DNA of 64,000 nucleotides from Stutzerimonas azotifigens (GTDB lineage Bacteria > Pseudomonadota > Gammaproteobacteria > Pseudomonadales > Pseudomonadaceae), in NCBI RefSeq assembly GCF_013522725.1, contig NZ_JAAMRF010000004.1, positions 248,001 to 312,000 on the forward strand. Reading direction: 5' to 3'. Made by a program: the position numbers and the translations under genes. Position 1 is the stretch's first letter, and each line of letters starts with the position of its first letter. Below, one piece after another: positions 30,584-39,886 of this stretch. Below the pieces are notes generated by a model, which was not told where the DNA came from, made no database searches, and saw only the letters and a list, made by a program, of their open reading frames with translations.

Positions 30584-31447
30584 TCATAAACTTTTCCGGG
30601 TAAAGGCCAGAACCTGGTCATTGGCCACCGGAATCAACTCCGGATGCCGCCAACCGACCACCTCTCCAACACCGACTACCAGCAGTCCTCCCGGTGCCAG
30701 GCGCTCGGCCAGGCGGTTGAGGATTTCGCGACGACGCCAGCGACGGAAATAGATCAGCAAGTTCTGACAGAAAATAACGTCCATGCCGGATATCGGCGCT
30801 GAGGCCAGATCCAACACGTTGAGCCTGGCGTAGCACACACGCGATGCCAGACTCGGAAGTATTTGAAAACGTCCAGCAGCCAGCGGCTGGAAATAAGCGC
30901 CCTGCAACGACTCGCTCAGTTGGCTCAGACGCGCAGAGGCATATATGCCTTCGCGAGCCCTGGCCAATGCGCTCAGACTGATGTCCGTTCCGGTTACGCC
31001 GAAGCGCCCTTCGTGGACAGAGCCCTTCAGCACCTCGACCGCGCAGATAGCCAGCGAAAACGCCTCTTCGCCACTCGAACATCCCACGCTCCACAAGGCC
31101 AACGGCTGCGACAACCCGCCCATCAACCGCGCGGAAAGATATTCACTGAGCACATCGAAGGAGGGAGGGTGGCGAAAGAACCGAGTTTCCTGAACCGTCA
31201 GACGATCCATCAGAGTCGCCCACTCCACCGCGCCGCGGGGACCCTCGGTGACCTGCCGATAGTAACTGGCGTAGTCGGCCATACCGATTTCCCGCATGCG
31301 CGCCGTCAGGCTTGTCTGCAGAAACGCACGGCGCTGCTCGGAGAGGACCATACCGGTACGCTCTTCGAGCAAGGCCTGCCAATTCTGGAATTCCGCCGAC
31401 GACATCTCGGCCAAGGGCTTCAATGTCCAGGCACCGCCCGCCTGCAT
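30584..31447 (-). CDS. pilK: CheR-type chemoreceptor methyltransferase PilK
   Basis: S-adenosylmethionine-dependent methyltransferase acting on glutamates of PilJ. The product is about 287 residues with an N-terminal helical domain (FQNWQALLEERTGMVLSEQRRAFL, VQETRFFRHPPSF) and a C-terminal Rossmann domain. LWSVGCSSGEEAFSLAI is the SAM-binding loop, VTGTDISLSALARAREGIY follows, and MDVIFCQNLLIYFRR is the CheR substrate-site motif. I prefer the ATG at 31447, since GAGGGG lies 6 bases before it; the alternative ATG at 31465 sits against a strong hairpin and has no SD. The stop overlaps the upstream alternative start of chpA. Confidence 0.92.
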   Translation of the reverse strand: MQAGGAWTLKPLAEMSSAEFQNWQALLEERTGMVLSEQRRAFLQTSLTARMREIGMADYASYYRQVTEGPRGAVEWATLMDRLTVQETRFFRHPPSFDVLSEYLSARLMGGLSQPLALWSVGCSSGEEAFSLAICAVEVLKGSVHEGRFGVTGTDISLSALARAREGIYASARLSQLSESLQGAYFQPLAAGRFQILPSLASRVCYARLNVLDLASAPISGMDVIFCQNLLIYFRRWRRREILNRLAERLAPGGLLVVGVGEVVGWRHPELIPVANDQVLAFTRKSL

Positions 31448-31472
31448 ACGCTGCCCCTCACTCATGCTCTGC

Positions 31473-31494
31473 GGCGGCAGCTAATGCTGCCGCC
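31473..31494 (-). other. Stem-loop in the pilJ-pilK intercistronic gap
   Basis: GGCGGCAGC (31473-31481) and GCTGCCGCC (31486-31494) are perfect 9-base arms around TAAT, immediately after the pilJ stop. No T-run follows in the direction of transcription, so it is more likely an mRNA stabiliser or a partial attenuator that sets PilK levels below PilJ than a full terminator. Confidence 0.7.
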
Positions 31495-31506
31495 GGGCTC
31501 GTCAAG

Positions 31507-33555
31507 TCAGGCCTTGTCCGGCGCATCCGGCAAGGTGAAGCCGGAGACGGAACGACGCATCTCACTCGCCATCTTCGCCAGGTTACCAATGCTCCGTGCG
31601 GTGGCAGTGGTACCGGACGACGTCTGCGAGGTGATCTCCTGAATGACGTTCATGGTGTTGGAAATATGGCCGGCCGAGGATGCTTGCTGGCGGGCGGCGT
31701 TGGAGATGTTCTGGATCAGCGCTGCAAGGGTCTTCGATACTTTCTCGATCTCTTCCAGTGCCACCCCGGCGTCTTGCGCCAGACGGGCACCGCGAACCAC
31801 TTCGGAAGTGGTCTGTTCCATCGAGATTACCGCTTCGTTGGTATCGGTCTGAATCGTCTTGACCAGCGCCTCGATCTGCTTGGTCGCAGCAGAGGAACGC
31901 TCTGCAAGGCGCTGTACTTCGTCCGCTACCACCGCGAAGCCTCGGCCCGCGTCACCCGCCATCGATGCCTGAATCGCCGCGTTAAGTGCGAGGATGTTGG
32001 TCTGGTCAGCAATGTCGTTAATCAGGCTTACGATGTCACCGATCTCCTGGGACGACTCACCGAGGCGCTTGATTCGCTTGGAGGTGTCCTGGATCTGCTC
32101 ACGGATGTTATCCATGCCGGTGATGGTGTTGTGCACCACCTCATTACCCTTGTTCGCGATCGCTACCGACCGCTCCGCTACCGCCGACGATTCGGAGGCG
32201 TTGGCCGATACCTGGTCAATGGAGACCGCCATTTCGTTGATCGCCGCAGAGGCCCCGGCAATTTCCTGGGCCTGGTGCTCCGAGGCCTCGGCCAGGTGCA
32301 TGGCTGTCGCCTGCGTTTCCTGGGCAGCGCCCGCCACCTGTACTGCGGTCTGGTTGATGGTCTCTACCAGGTCGCGCAGTTGGTCAATGGAGTAGTTGAT
32401 GGAGTCCGCGATCGCACCGGTGAAGTCCTCGGTAACTGTCGCCGTCACCGTCAGGTCACCGTCCGCGAGGTCGGCGATTTCGTCGAGCAGACGAAGAATG
32501 GCCGCCTGGTTACGCTCGTTCTTTTCAGCGGTTTCGCTTAGGCGGCGACGGGTCTCCTGAACCATGACCAGGCCGATCAGAATGATCGAGGCCAGTGCCA
32601 GAGCGCCCAGCACGTAACCACCCAGGGTATTGATGTAACGGCCAGCAGCACGCGCTTCGAGCTTGACGGTGAGATCGGACGCCTTAGCCAGCAGGCTCTG
32701 GGAAACGTCGAAAATGGTATTTGCCGACTCGCGCACCTGGAACAGTTCGGGCGACGTTTCGAGAATCTCGTCCACCGAGCCGGAAACGAACTGGAACAGA
32801 TCGGAAATTTCGCGCAGACGGTCCAGAGCTTCTTCGTCGGCGACGCGGGTGATGCCCATTGCGGCGTTGCCTTCAAGCATCGCGGTCAATACTCGACCGA
32901 ACAGACTGGCGTCACGACCGAACATGTCCGCGGCCTGTACCGAAGCCTGGTCACCGGCCAGCACCTTGTTTACCGAGCCCAGGATACGTTCGGCAAGAAG
33001 CGACTGACGCTGGGCAACGGAAACCTGGGAGGCAGGCGCACCGGTCTCCAGCAGAATGTCGACCACTTCCTCGTACTCGACCTGCAGCTGCGGAACGGTT
33101 TCGGCCAGCGTGGTGGCTACTTGGTGCAGCGAGAGTACGGTCTGCTCACTGGCCAGAATCGCGTCCGCGTTCTGACGCAAGGTATCCCAGTCCAGTTGCA
33201 CCGCTGCAGTTTCGGCCTGAAGCGATTCCGGGGCTGCGGGAAGACCAATGCTTTCGTCACCTTGAACCAGATAGGCCCAGCGCTGCTCGAAGTCGTTACG
33301 CGCATCCTTCAGCGAGGCGAAAGCCTCGGGAGTACCGGTAGCGGCTTCCACGGCGTTGGTTGCGATGCGCTGGGAAAGAACCCGCAGCTCGCCGGCGTGA
33401 CTGATGTATTCGTTGTCGTAGTTTGTCTGAGTGTTGACGTAGGCGAAGTTCGCGAACAACAACACGATGGAAGTGATCAGAGCGATGAACAGCCCCGCGA
33501 CCAGCGTATTGCTACGCATCCCAGCTAAAAGCGCACTTGCATTAAATTTAGTCAT
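31507..33555 (-). CDS. pilJ: Type IV pilus methyl-accepting chemoreceptor PilJ
   Basis: Membrane chemoreceptor of the Chp system, thought to sense pilus retraction or pilin through its periplasmic domain. The 682-residue length is identical to PAO1 PilJ as I recall it. A first membrane helix at about residues 18-38 ([21 protein letters not shown]) and a second near 305-330 enclose a periplasmic region with two PilJ-type modules ([29 protein letters not shown]). A HAMP segment follows ([13 protein letters not shown]). The signalling hairpin has the conserved tip [19 protein letters not shown] near residue 540. The C-terminus lacks a CheR-tethering pentapeptide. It sits between pilI and pilK in the operon. 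Confidence 0.97.
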   Translation of the reverse strand: MTKFNASALLAGMRSNTLVAGLFIALITSIVLLFANFAYVNTQTNYDNEYISHAGELRVLSQRIATNAVEAATGTPEAFASLKDARNDFEQRWAYLVQGDESIGLPAAPESLQAETAAVQLDWDTLRQNADAILASEQTVLSLHQVATTLAETVPQLQVEYEEVVDILLETGAPASQVSVAQRQSLLAERILGSVNKVLAGDQASVQAADMFGRDASLFGRVLTAMLEGNAAMGITRVADEEALDRLREISDLFQFVSGSVDEILETSPELFQVRESANTIFDVSQSLLAKASDLTVKLEARAAGRYINTLGGYVLGALALASIILIGLVMVQETRRRLSETAEKNERNQAAILRLLDEIADLADGDLTVTATVTEDFTGAIADSINYSIDQLRDLVETINQTAVQVAGAAQETQATAMHLAEASEHQAQEIAGASAAINEMAVSIDQVSANASESSAVAERSVAIANKGNEVVHNTITGMDNIREQIQDTSKRIKRLGESSQEIGDIVSLINDIADQTNILALNAAIQASMAGDAGRGFAVVADEVQRLAERSSAATKQIEALVKTIQTDTNEAVISMEQTTSEVVRGARLAQDAGVALEEIEKVSKTLAALIQNISNAARQQASSAGHISNTMNVIQEITSQTSSGTTATARSIGNLAKMASEMRRSVSGFTLPDAPDKA

Positions 33556-33627
33556 TACCTGGCCCCCGCCTGGACCACCCTACGTTTCCAGCAAAACCAA
33601 AAGGCCGACTTCGCCGACCCACCTAAA

Positions 33628-34164
33628 TCAAAAAGCGACGTCCAGGAATTCCTGGTGCAACGCCAACGCATGAGGACTGAACACCAGCCAGGGCTGTTCA
33701 CGCTGGAACACACCATGAATGAAGGGCTGAATCGTCGCTTCCACCGGAGGCAACTGCTCCGAGAAAGTGTCGATCGGGAAGTGCTGCATGCCGTACACCT
33801 CGTCAACGGTCAAACCGGCAAAGACTTCCTGATGATCCACTACCAACACTCGCCGCTGCTTGCGCAACGGCGACAATTCCAGACCGAAGTAGCCGCACAG
33901 ATCCATCACGGGCAGCAGCCTGCCACGAACGTTTGCCACACCCTTTACCCAGGTTTTAACGCCTGGCAACAGCGTGTAACGTGGCTCATGCAAGACCTCG
34001 CCGACCTCCCCCATCGGCGCCACGAACAACCGGCCGCCCATACGGAAACCGATCCCTCCCCAGGTTTGCACGGCTTCCTGCTGCGAGGGCAGGCCGGCCG
34101 CGAGGGCGCGGCAACGGTTGTCGATTCCCAGAAGACGCTGGAAAGGCGTTTGCTTGTCCGACAT
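33628..34164 (-). CDS. pilI: CheW-like adaptor PilI
   Basis: Couples PilJ to the kinase ChpA. The 178-residue product is one CheW domain preceded by a short helical extension. Motifs include IGFRMGGRLFVAPMGEVGEVL, WVKGVANVRGRLLPVMDL and RRVLVVDHQEVFAGLTVDEVYG. The predicted start is ATG at 34164; only a distant AAGGG is visible upstream. In the operon it follows pilH after 45 bases and precedes pilJ by 72 bases. Confidence 0.93.
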   Translation of the reverse strand: MSDKQTPFQRLLGIDNRCRALAAGLPSQQEAVQTWGGIGFRMGGRLFVAPMGEVGEVLHEPRYTLLPGVKTWVKGVANVRGRLLPVMDLCGYFGLELSPLRKQRRVLVVDHQEVFAGLTVDEVYGMQHFPIDTFSEQLPPVEATIQPFIHGVFQREQPWLVFSPHALALHQEFLDVAF

Positions 34165-34209
34165 GTACGGCCCAGTTTCCCTTGTCCGAGTGTTAGCTGA
34201 TCCCTGATA

Positions 34210-34572
34210 TCAGCCCAGCACGGACTTGAGGGTTTGCAGCAGCGTCGCCTCGTCCACCGGCTTGGTCAGGTAATCCTTGGCACCTTGGCGCTTGCCCCAG
34301 ACCTTATCGGTTTCCTGATCCTTCGTGGTCACGATGATCACGGGAATGTGACTGGTTTCAGAATCTTTCGTCAGCTGGCGCGTGGCTTGAAAACCATTGA
34401 GCCCGGGCATGACGATATCCATCAGAACCACGTCGGGTTTTTCCTGACGAGCGATCGCGACGCCGTCAGCACCATTTTCCGCCTTGAGGACCTGATGACC
34501 GTGCTTTTCCAGCATGGCGGTCAACTTGTACATTTCGGTCGGGGAATCATCAACAATCAGAACGCGAGCCAT
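34210..34572 (-). CDS. pilH: Twitching motility response regulator PilH
   Basis: Stand-alone CheY-like receiver of 120 residues. The acidic pair lies in VLIVDDSPTEM, the phosphoacceptor Asp in VVLMDIVMPGLNGF, the Thr in IIVTTKDQETDK and the conserved Lys in YLTKPVDE. In P. aeruginosa it is phosphorylated by ChpA and favours pilus retraction or acts as phosphate sink. GGGAG stands 5-6 bases before the ATG. It is encoded 39 bases after pilG. Confidence 0.95.
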   Translation of the reverse strand: MARVLIVDDSPTEMYKLTAMLEKHGHQVLKAENGADGVAIARQEKPDVVLMDIVMPGLNGFQATRQLTKDSETSHIPVIIVTTKDQETDKVWGKRQGAKDYLTKPVDEATLLQTLKSVLG

Positions 34573-34611
34573 TTTTTCTCCCTAGGAAGGCGTCAGCGGC
34601 TTAAGCCGTAC

Positions 34612-35019
34612 TCAGGATGCTTGCTCCACCGGGGCAAAATCAGGCACATGTGCCTTGATGGCGCTTAGCAACTCTTCTTTACTGAACGGTTTGGTCAAAT
34701 ACTGATCCGAACCCACGATACGTCCCTTCGCCTTGTCGAACAGACCATCCTTGGAGGACAGCATGATGACGGGCGTGGATTTAAACGCACTGTTGTTCTT
34801 GATCAGGGCACAGGTCTGATAACCATCCAGCCTGGGCATCATGATATCGACAAAAATGATGCCGGGATGAGTGTCGGCGATCTTTGCGAGCGCGTCGAAG
34901 CCATCCACTGCCGTTATGACATCACAACCTACTTTTTTCAGCAGGGTTTCCGCGGTGCGACGAATCGTTTTCGAATCGTCGATCACCATGACCTTCAAGC
35001 CCTCGGAGTGCTGTTCCAT
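34612..35019 (-). CDS. pilG: Twitching motility response regulator PilG
   Basis: Stand-alone CheY-like receiver of 135 residues and the first gene of the pilGHIJK-chpABC operon. VMVIDDSKTIRR holds the acidic pair, IIFVDIMMPRLDGY the phosphoacceptor Asp, VIMLSSKDGLFDKAKG the switch Ser and YLTKPFSKEEL the Lys. In P. aeruginosa PilG promotes pilus extension and activates CyaB through FimV/FimL (family knowledge). It is divergent from gshB, the same arrangement as in P. aeruginosa. Confidence 0.95.
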   Translation of the reverse strand: MEQHSEGLKVMVIDDSKTIRRTAETLLKKVGCDVITAVDGFDALAKIADTHPGIIFVDIMMPRLDGYQTCALIKNNSAFKSTPVIMLSSKDGLFDKAKGRIVGSDQYLTKPFSKEELLSAIKAHVPDFAPVEQAS

Positions 35020-35123
35020 TTCGCCCTACCATCGCCTCGGTGAGTCGTTGTTTATCGTTATGCCAGTGCGCCAGAGGCCCTGCCACCGATGGGCTGCACC
35101 CATTCGACGGACCTTTTTAGCAC

Positions 35124-35129
35124 ACTATA
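35124..35129 (-). promoter_or_regulatory. Candidate -10 box for the pilG operon
   Basis: TATAGT on the minus strand about 105 bases before pilG. The hexamer 17 bases further upstream does not look like a -35, so the promoter may need an activator. This is the only A/T-rich promoter-like site on this strand of the pilG-gshB gap. Confidence 0.4.
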
Positions 35130-35169
35130 CAAGCGCAAGCTATCGAGCCTGGCAGCTCAAGGTTTATCC

Positions 35170-35198
35170 TTGACCCAGCCCGCAGCCAGCGCCAATCT
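35170..35198 (+). promoter_or_regulatory. Candidate promoter for gshB
   Basis: TTGACC (35170-35175) and CAATCT (35193-35198) are 17 bases apart. The -35 is good and the -10 poor. The predicted start of transcription is about 50 bases before the gshB start codon. Confidence 0.4.
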
Positions 35199-35254
35199 GC
35201 GGTGTCATTCTAAGCCCGCGACAGACACGCTGCCGCATAGCCGGAGATTACTTC

Positions 35255-36211
35255 ATGACCATTCGCGTCGGGATCATCATGGACCCTATCGCGCAGATCG
35301 CCTTCAAGAAAGACAGCTCACTGGCGATGCTCCTGGCTGCCCAGGAACGCGACTGGTCGCTGCTCTACATGGAGCAACGCGATCTTTATCAACTGGGCGG
35401 CGAAGCCCGGGCCAGAATGCGCCCGCTGAAGGTGTTCAACGACTCACAACGTTGGCATGAGCTAGGCGAAGAAGCAGACACGGGCCTTGCGGAACTCGAT
35501 GTCATCCTCATGCGCAAGGACCCCCCTTTCAACAGCGAGTACGTCTACGCGACGTACTTGCTGGAGCTGGCCGAGAAGGCCGGCACGCTGGTGATCAATC
35601 GTCCGCAAAGCCTAAGGGACTGCAACGAGAAATTCTTCGCCACCCAGTTTCCACAATGCACTCCGCCGACTCTGGTTAGCCGACGTGCAGACATTCTGCG
35701 CGACTTCGCAAGAGAGCAGCGTGACATCATTCTCAAACCCTTGGATGAAATGGGCGGCGCGTCGATCTTCCGCCATCGCGAGGGCGACCCGAATCTGTCG
35801 GTGATCCTCGAGACCCTGACGTTGCACGGCGAGCGCCAGATCATGGCGCAGCGGTACATTCCCGAGATCAAGGACGGCGACAAACGCATCCTGATGATCG
35901 ACGGCGAACCGATTCCGTATTGCCTGGCACGCATTCCAGCCGCCGGGGAAACCCGCGGAAACCTGGCCGCTGGAGGTCGCGGCGTCGCCCAGCCGCTTTC
36001 CGACCGAGACCGCGAGATCGCCGCCATCGTCGGGCCTGAGCTGCGCAAACGCGGCCTGGTCTTCGTCGGCCTTGATGTCATCGGCGACTACCTGACCGAA
36101 ATCAACGTCACCAGCCCGACCTGCATTCGCGAAATCGACAATGCCTTCGATACCCGCATCGGCAGCGCCCTGATGGATGCGATTGCAAAAAAGCTCGACG
36201 TCCGCCGCTAG
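35255..36211 (+). CDS. gshB: Glutathione synthetase
   Basis: ATP-grasp ligase that joins gamma-glutamylcysteine and glycine, the second step of glutathione synthesis. The product is 318 residues. MTIRVGIIMDPI at the N-terminus, VILMRKDPPFNSEYVYATYLLE, ILKPLDEMGGASIFR (ATP-grasp loop), EIKDGDKRILMIDGEPIP and FVGLDVIGDYLTEINVTSPT (metal-binding) are all diagnostic. GGAG lies upstream of the ATG. It is divergent from pilG and followed by tonB3. Confidence 0.97.
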   Translation: MTIRVGIIMDPIAQIAFKKDSSLAMLLAAQERDWSLLYMEQRDLYQLGGEARARMRPLKVFNDSQRWHELGEEADTGLAELDVILMRKDPPFNSEYVYATYLLELAEKAGTLVINRPQSLRDCNEKFFATQFPQCTPPTLVSRRADILRDFAREQRDIILKPLDEMGGASIFRHREGDPNLSVILETLTLHGERQIMAQRYIPEIKDGDKRILMIDGEPIPYCLARIPAAGETRGNLAAGGRGVAQPLSDRDREIAAIVGPELRKRGLVFVGLDVIGDYLTEINVTSPTCIREIDNAFDTRIGSALMDAIAKKLDVRR

Positions 36212-36223
36212 ATCCCGTCACTT

Positions 36224-36254
36224 AGTTCTCGCGCGCGCTGCCGGCGCGCGAACT
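36224..36254. other. Imperfect palindrome after gshB
   Basis: AGTTCTCGCGCGC and GCGCGCGAACT pair with a 2-base bulge around a short loop, 13 bases after the gshB stop. The stem is GC-rich but no T-run follows, so it is a weak terminator candidate. Confidence 0.4.
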
Positions 36255-36357
36255 CACATCGACCCGGGCGCGCATGTGCGAAGCTGCCGCCTGGTTCATA
36301 GACTTTTGGTTTTCCCCTCGGCAGACTGCGCGGCATCCGAACCGACCCTGATACGCG

Positions 36358-37254
36358 ATGAACGCAGCCATACGCCAACCAGCCCCTCAAGCCACCGGCA
36401 TCCGCCCGGCGGACCGGCTCGGCTTTACGCTTTTCCTGGCGGGCGTGGTGCACGCCGCGCTGATCCTCGGCCTTGGCTTCAGCCTGGCCGAGCCGAGCCA
36501 GATAAGCAAAACCCTGGAAATCACCCTCTCGACGTTCAAGAGCGAGGAAAAGCCCAAGGAAGCCGATTTCCTCGCACAGGACAACCAACAGGGCAGCGGC
36601 ACCCTCGAGCACAAGGCATCACCGAAGACCACCGAGCAGGCGCCGTTCCAGGATAACGAGATCCGCAAGGTCACCCCCGCGGCCGCGCCGCCGAAAGCGA
36701 CTCGCGCCGAAGCACCCAAGGCGGCGGTCACTACCCGCTCGCCGCAGCCAGAACGCGCACCGGTCAAGCAGGAGCAGACCAAGCCGCAGCCGGAAAGCCC
36801 GCCGGCACCTGTATTCGACAGCTCGCAATTGAGTTCGGAAATCGCGAGCCTCGAAGCCGAACTGGCCCGCGAGCGCGAACAGTACGCCAAGCGCCCACGG
36901 GTGAGCCGACAGAACAGCGCGGCGACCATGCGCGATATCAGCGCCTGGTACCGCGACGAGTGGCGCAAGAAGGTCGAGCGCATCGGCAACCTCAACTACC
37001 CGGACGAGGCCCGACGCCAACATATATATGGCAGCCTGCGCATGCTGGTGACGATCAACCGTGACGGCACGGTGCACGAACTGCAGGTTTTGGAGTCCTC
37101 CGGGCAGGCAGTGCTCGACGAGGCCGCCATGCGCATCGTTCGGCTGGCCGCACCGTTCGCTCCGTTCACCGGTGAACTGGCGCAGAGCTTCGACCAGGTA
37201 GAAATCATCCGCACCTGGCGCTTCGAGCGCGGCGATCGCCTGTCCAGCCAGTGA
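36358..37254 (+). CDS. tonB3: TonB-family energy transducer (TonB3-like)
   Basis: Inner-membrane anchored periplasmic protein of 298 residues. One membrane helix near residues 21-43 (LGFTLFLAGVVHAALILGLGF) carries the conserved His of TonB proteins. A long Pro/Lys/Glu-rich and partly coiled-coil region follows. The C-terminal TonB domain (about 205-290) has LNYPDEARRQHIYGSLRMLVTI, VLESSGQAVLDEAAMRIVRLAAPFAPF and IIRTWRF. Its place between gshB-pilG and yqgE matches PA0406 (tonB3), which in P. aeruginosa is needed for twitching and pilus assembly and not for siderophore uptake (from memory). No exbB/exbD genes are near and I see no Fur box, which fits that role. Confidence 0.87.
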   Translation: MNAAIRQPAPQATGIRPADRLGFTLFLAGVVHAALILGLGFSLAEPSQISKTLEITLSTFKSEEKPKEADFLAQDNQQGSGTLEHKASPKTTEQAPFQDNEIRKVTPAAAPPKATRAEAPKAAVTTRSPQPERAPVKQEQTKPQPESPPAPVFDSSQLSSEIASLEAELAREREQYAKRPRVSRQNSAATMRDISAWYRDEWRKKVERIGNLNYPDEARRQHIYGSLRMLVTINRDGTVHELQVLESSGQAVLDEAAMRIVRLAAPFAPFTGELAQSFDQVEIIRTWRFERGDRLSSQ

Positions 37255-37341
37255 TTGCGGCGCAGGCCGCACGAGACGGGCCCCGCCCTCGGATCGTCTA
37301 CTGGCTTGCCGCCTGCCGCGCGAAGACCGAAACTAGGTGCC

Positions 37342-37911
37342 ATGAAGATCTCCTCGCCAAGCTACCTCAAGCACCACTTTCTGATCGCCATGCCCCACAT
37401 GGGAGATCCGAATTTCGCACAGACCCTCATTTATCTGATCGAGCACAGCGCAGACGGCGCGATGGGCCTGATCGTCAATCGCCCCAGCGGACTCAGCCTT
37501 GCCGACGTGCTCGAACAGTTGCGCCCCGACGAGCCGCCCGCGGCCCTGTGCCAGAGCCTACCGATCTTTAGCGGCGGACCGGTTCAGACCGACCGCGGCT
37601 TCGTCCTGCACCCGAACGATTGGCAATTTCAGGCGACCCTGTCTCTGGGCGAGCTTGCGATGTCCACCTCCCAGGATGTGCTGTTCTCGATCGCCGACGG
37701 CCAGGGGCCCGAACGCCACTTCATCGCGCTCGGCTATGCCGGCTGGGAAGCCGGGCAGATCGAGGCGGAGCTTGCCGACAACGCCTGGCTGACCTGCCCG
37801 GCGGACGACAGCATTCTTTTCGATCTCCCCTACGATCAACGACTACAGGCCGCCGCGGCGCGACTGGGCGTGAATCTCAGCCTGCTGACCGCTCAGGCGG
37901 GCCACGCATGA
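37342..37911 (+). CDS. algH: YqgE/AlgH family protein
   Basis: Single-domain protein of 189 residues of unknown biochemical activity; named AlgH for an early link to alginate control in P. aeruginosa. Motifs are YLKHHFLIAMPHMGDPNF, VIYLIEHSADGAMGLIVNRP-like text, PIFSGGPVQTDRGFVLH and GYAGWEAGQIEAELADNAWL. The ATG at 37342 gives the family N-terminus MKISSPSYL; the frame upstream of it is not conserved. The stop overlaps the start of ruvX by 4 bases, a pairing conserved widely. Confidence 0.92.
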   Translation: MKISSPSYLKHHFLIAMPHMGDPNFAQTLIYLIEHSADGAMGLIVNRPSGLSLADVLEQLRPDEPPAALCQSLPIFSGGPVQTDRGFVLHPNDWQFQATLSLGELAMSTSQDVLFSIADGQGPERHFIALGYAGWEAGQIEAELADNAWLTCPADDSILFDLPYDQRLQAAAARLGVNLSLLTAQAGHA

Positions 37912-38360
37912 GCGCGCTGCGCCTGCTGCTCGGCTTCGACTACGGAACCCGCCAGATCGGTGTCGCCATTGGCCAGCCCATCACCGGCCAGGCCCGCGAA
38001 CTGTGCGTGCTCAAGGCCCGCGACGGCATCCCCGACTGGAACCAGATCGAAGCACTGATCCGTGAGTGGCAACCAGACGCACTGGTCGTAGGCCTGCCGT
38101 TGAATATGGATGGCTCGGCCAGCGCCATGAGCGCCCGCGCAGAAAAGTTCGCAAGGCGCCTCAATGGTCGCTTCAACCTGCCGGTACACACTCACGACGA
38201 ACGCCTGACCACCTTCGAAGCCAAGGGCGAGCGGCTCCGCCAGGGCCAGTCGGGCAACTACCGCGAACGGCCGGTCGATGCCCTGGCCGCGGCCCTTCTG
38301 CTCGAAGGCTGGCTAGCAGCGCAGTCCGCTCCCTCTCCCCTTCCCAAGGAGCACCCATGA
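37908..38360 (+). CDS. ruvX: Holliday junction resolvase-like protein RuvX (YqgF)
   Basis: RNase H-fold nuclease of 150 residues, implicated in pre-16S rRNA 5' end maturation and possibly in Holliday junction resolution. [15 protein letters not shown] holds the first catalytic Asp, [12 protein letters not shown] the central strand, and [10 protein letters not shown] and [17 protein letters not shown] the remaining acidic residues. It overlaps algH (ATGA) and pyrR (ATGA), so the algH-ruvX-pyrR-pyrB-pyrC' set is translationally coupled. Confidence 0.95.
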   Translation: MSALRLLLGFDYGTRQIGVAIGQPITGQARELCVLKARDGIPDWNQIEALIREWQPDALVVGLPLNMDGSASAMSARAEKFARRLNGRFNLPVHTHDERLTTFEAKGERLRQGQSGNYRERPVDALAAALLLEGWLAAQSAPSPLPKEHP

Positions 38361-38872
38361 ACCTTCCCCGTCCCGAGCAGCTTCTCCCGGAAATGGCCGC
38401 TGCGCTCGATCATCACCTGGCCCGCCGCGAGATCCTCGATCCCCACTTCATCGGCATCCGCACCGGTGGCGTCTGGGTCGCCCAGGCGCTCATGCAGGCC
38501 AGCGGCCGCGACCAGCCGCTTGGCATTCTCGATGTCTCCTTCTACCGCGACGATTTCACTCAGAACGGCCTGCATCCACAGGTGCAGCCTTCGGAGCTGC
38601 CGTTCGAGATCGAGGGCCAGCATCTGGTGCTGATCGACGACGTCCTGATGACCGGGCGCACCATCCGCGCCGCACTCAACGAACTGTTCGACTACGGGCG
38701 CCCCGCCAGTGTGACCCTGGTGTGCCTGCTCGATCTCAACGCTCGCGAGCTGCCGGTCCGCCCTGACGTGGTCGGCGCCACCCTGTCCCTGGCACCGGAG
38801 CAGCGGGTAAAATTGCTCGGCCCGACGCCGCTTGCCCTCGAGCTTCAGGCCCTCGCCCCCGCCTCCAACTGA
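38357..38872 (+). CDS. pyrR: Bifunctional pyr operon regulator/uracil phosphoribosyltransferase PyrR
   Basis: PRTase-fold protein of 171 residues. The PRPP-binding loop is [17 protein letters not shown], with [13 protein letters not shown] and [13 protein letters not shown] upstream. In Bacillus PyrR is an RNA-binding attenuation protein; in pseudomonads a regulatory role is inferred and I see no attenuator hairpin ahead of pyrR here. GGAG precedes the ATG, which overlaps the ruvX stop. Confidence 0.93.
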   Translation: MNLPRPEQLLPEMAAALDHHLARREILDPHFIGIRTGGVWVAQALMQASGRDQPLGILDVSFYRDDFTQNGLHPQVQPSELPFEIEGQHLVLIDDVLMTGRTIRAALNELFDYGRPASVTLVCLLDLNARELPVRPDVVGATLSLAPEQRVKLLGPTPLALELQALAPASN

Positions 38873-38881
38873 GATCACGCG

Positions 38882-39886
38882 ATGACGCCCACCGACGCCA
38901 AGCGCCCGCTGCAACTTAACGACCTCGGTCAGCTGCGCCATTTCCTCTCGCTCGACGGCCTGCCCCGCGAGCTGCTGACCGAAATCCTCGACACGGCCGA
39001 CTCCTTTCTCGAAGTCGGCAACCGATCGGTGAAGAAAGTACCGCTGCTGCGCGGCAAGACCGTCTGCAACGTGTTCTTCGAAAACTCGACGCGTACCCGT
39101 ACCACCTTCGAGCTCGCGGCCAAGCGTCTTTCGGCGGACGTCATCACCCTTAACGTGTCGACCTCCTCGACCAGCAAGGGCGAAACGCTCACCGACACCC
39201 TGCGCAATCTGGAGGCCATGGCAGCCGATATGTTCGTGGTCCGTCACGCAGAGTCGGGCGCCGCGCATTTCATCGCCGAGCACGTCTGTCCCGATGTCGC
39301 CGTGATCAACGGTGGCGACGGGCGCCACGCGCACCCGACCCAGGGCATGCTCGACATGCTCACCATTCGCCGCCACAAGGGCAGCTTCGAAAACCTCTCG
39401 GTGGCCATCGTCGGCGACATCCTGCATTCGCGTGTCGCCCGCTCGAACATGCTCGCGCTCAAGACCCTGGGCTGTCCGGACATTCGCGTCATCGGCCCGA
39501 AAACGCTCCTGCCGATCGGCCTGGAGCAGTACGGTGTGCGCCTGTTCAACGACATGAGCGAGGGCCTGCGTGACGTCGACGTGGTGATCATGCTGCGCTT
39601 GCAGCGCGAGCGCATGCAGGGCGGGATGCTGCCGAGCGAAAGCGAGTTCTATCGACTCTACGGCCTCAGCACGCAGCGCCTGGCTCAGGCGCGACCCGAT
39701 GCCATCGTCATGCATCCGGGCCCGATCAACCGCGGCGTGGAAATCGAATCGGCGGTGGCTGACGGCACGCAGTCGGTCATTCTCAATCAGGTTACCTACG
39801 GCATCGCCATCCGCATGGCGGTGCTGTCCATGGCCATGAGCGGACAGACCGCGCAGCGCCAACTCGACTCCGAGGAGCAGAAGTGA
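38882..39886 (+). CDS. pyrB: Aspartate carbamoyltransferase catalytic subunit
   Basis: Condenses carbamoyl phosphate with aspartate, the committed step of pyrimidine synthesis. The product is 334 residues, with the longer N-terminus of the Pseudomonas class A enzyme. [18 protein letters not shown] is the carbamoyl phosphate site. [38 protein letters not shown] and [11 protein letters not shown] form the rest of the active site. In this class the enzyme is a dodecamer with an inactive dihydroorotase-like partner, encoded directly downstream with overlapping TGATG. Confidence 0.97.
   Translation: MTPTDAKRPLQLNDLGQLRHFLSLDGLPRELLTEILDTADSFLEVGNRSVKKVPLLRGKTVCNVFFENSTRTRTTFELAAKRLSADVITLNVSTSSTSKGETLTDTLRNLEAMAADMFVVRHAESGAAHFIAEHVCPDVAVINGGDGRHAHPTQGMLDMLTIRRHKGSFENLSVAIVGDILHSRVARSNMLALKTLGCPDIRVIGPKTLLPIGLEQYGVRLFNDMSEGLRDVDVVIMLRLQRERMQGGMLPSESEFYRLYGLSTQRLAQARPDAIVMHPGPINRGVEIESAVADGTQSVILNQVTYGIAIRMAVLSMAMSGQTAQRQLDSEEQK

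Noticed and set aside
35020..35254. A Fur box or cAMP-Vfr site between pilG and gshB
   Set aside because: I looked for GATAAT-type and TGTGA-N6-TCACA-type palindromes and saw none with acceptable match.
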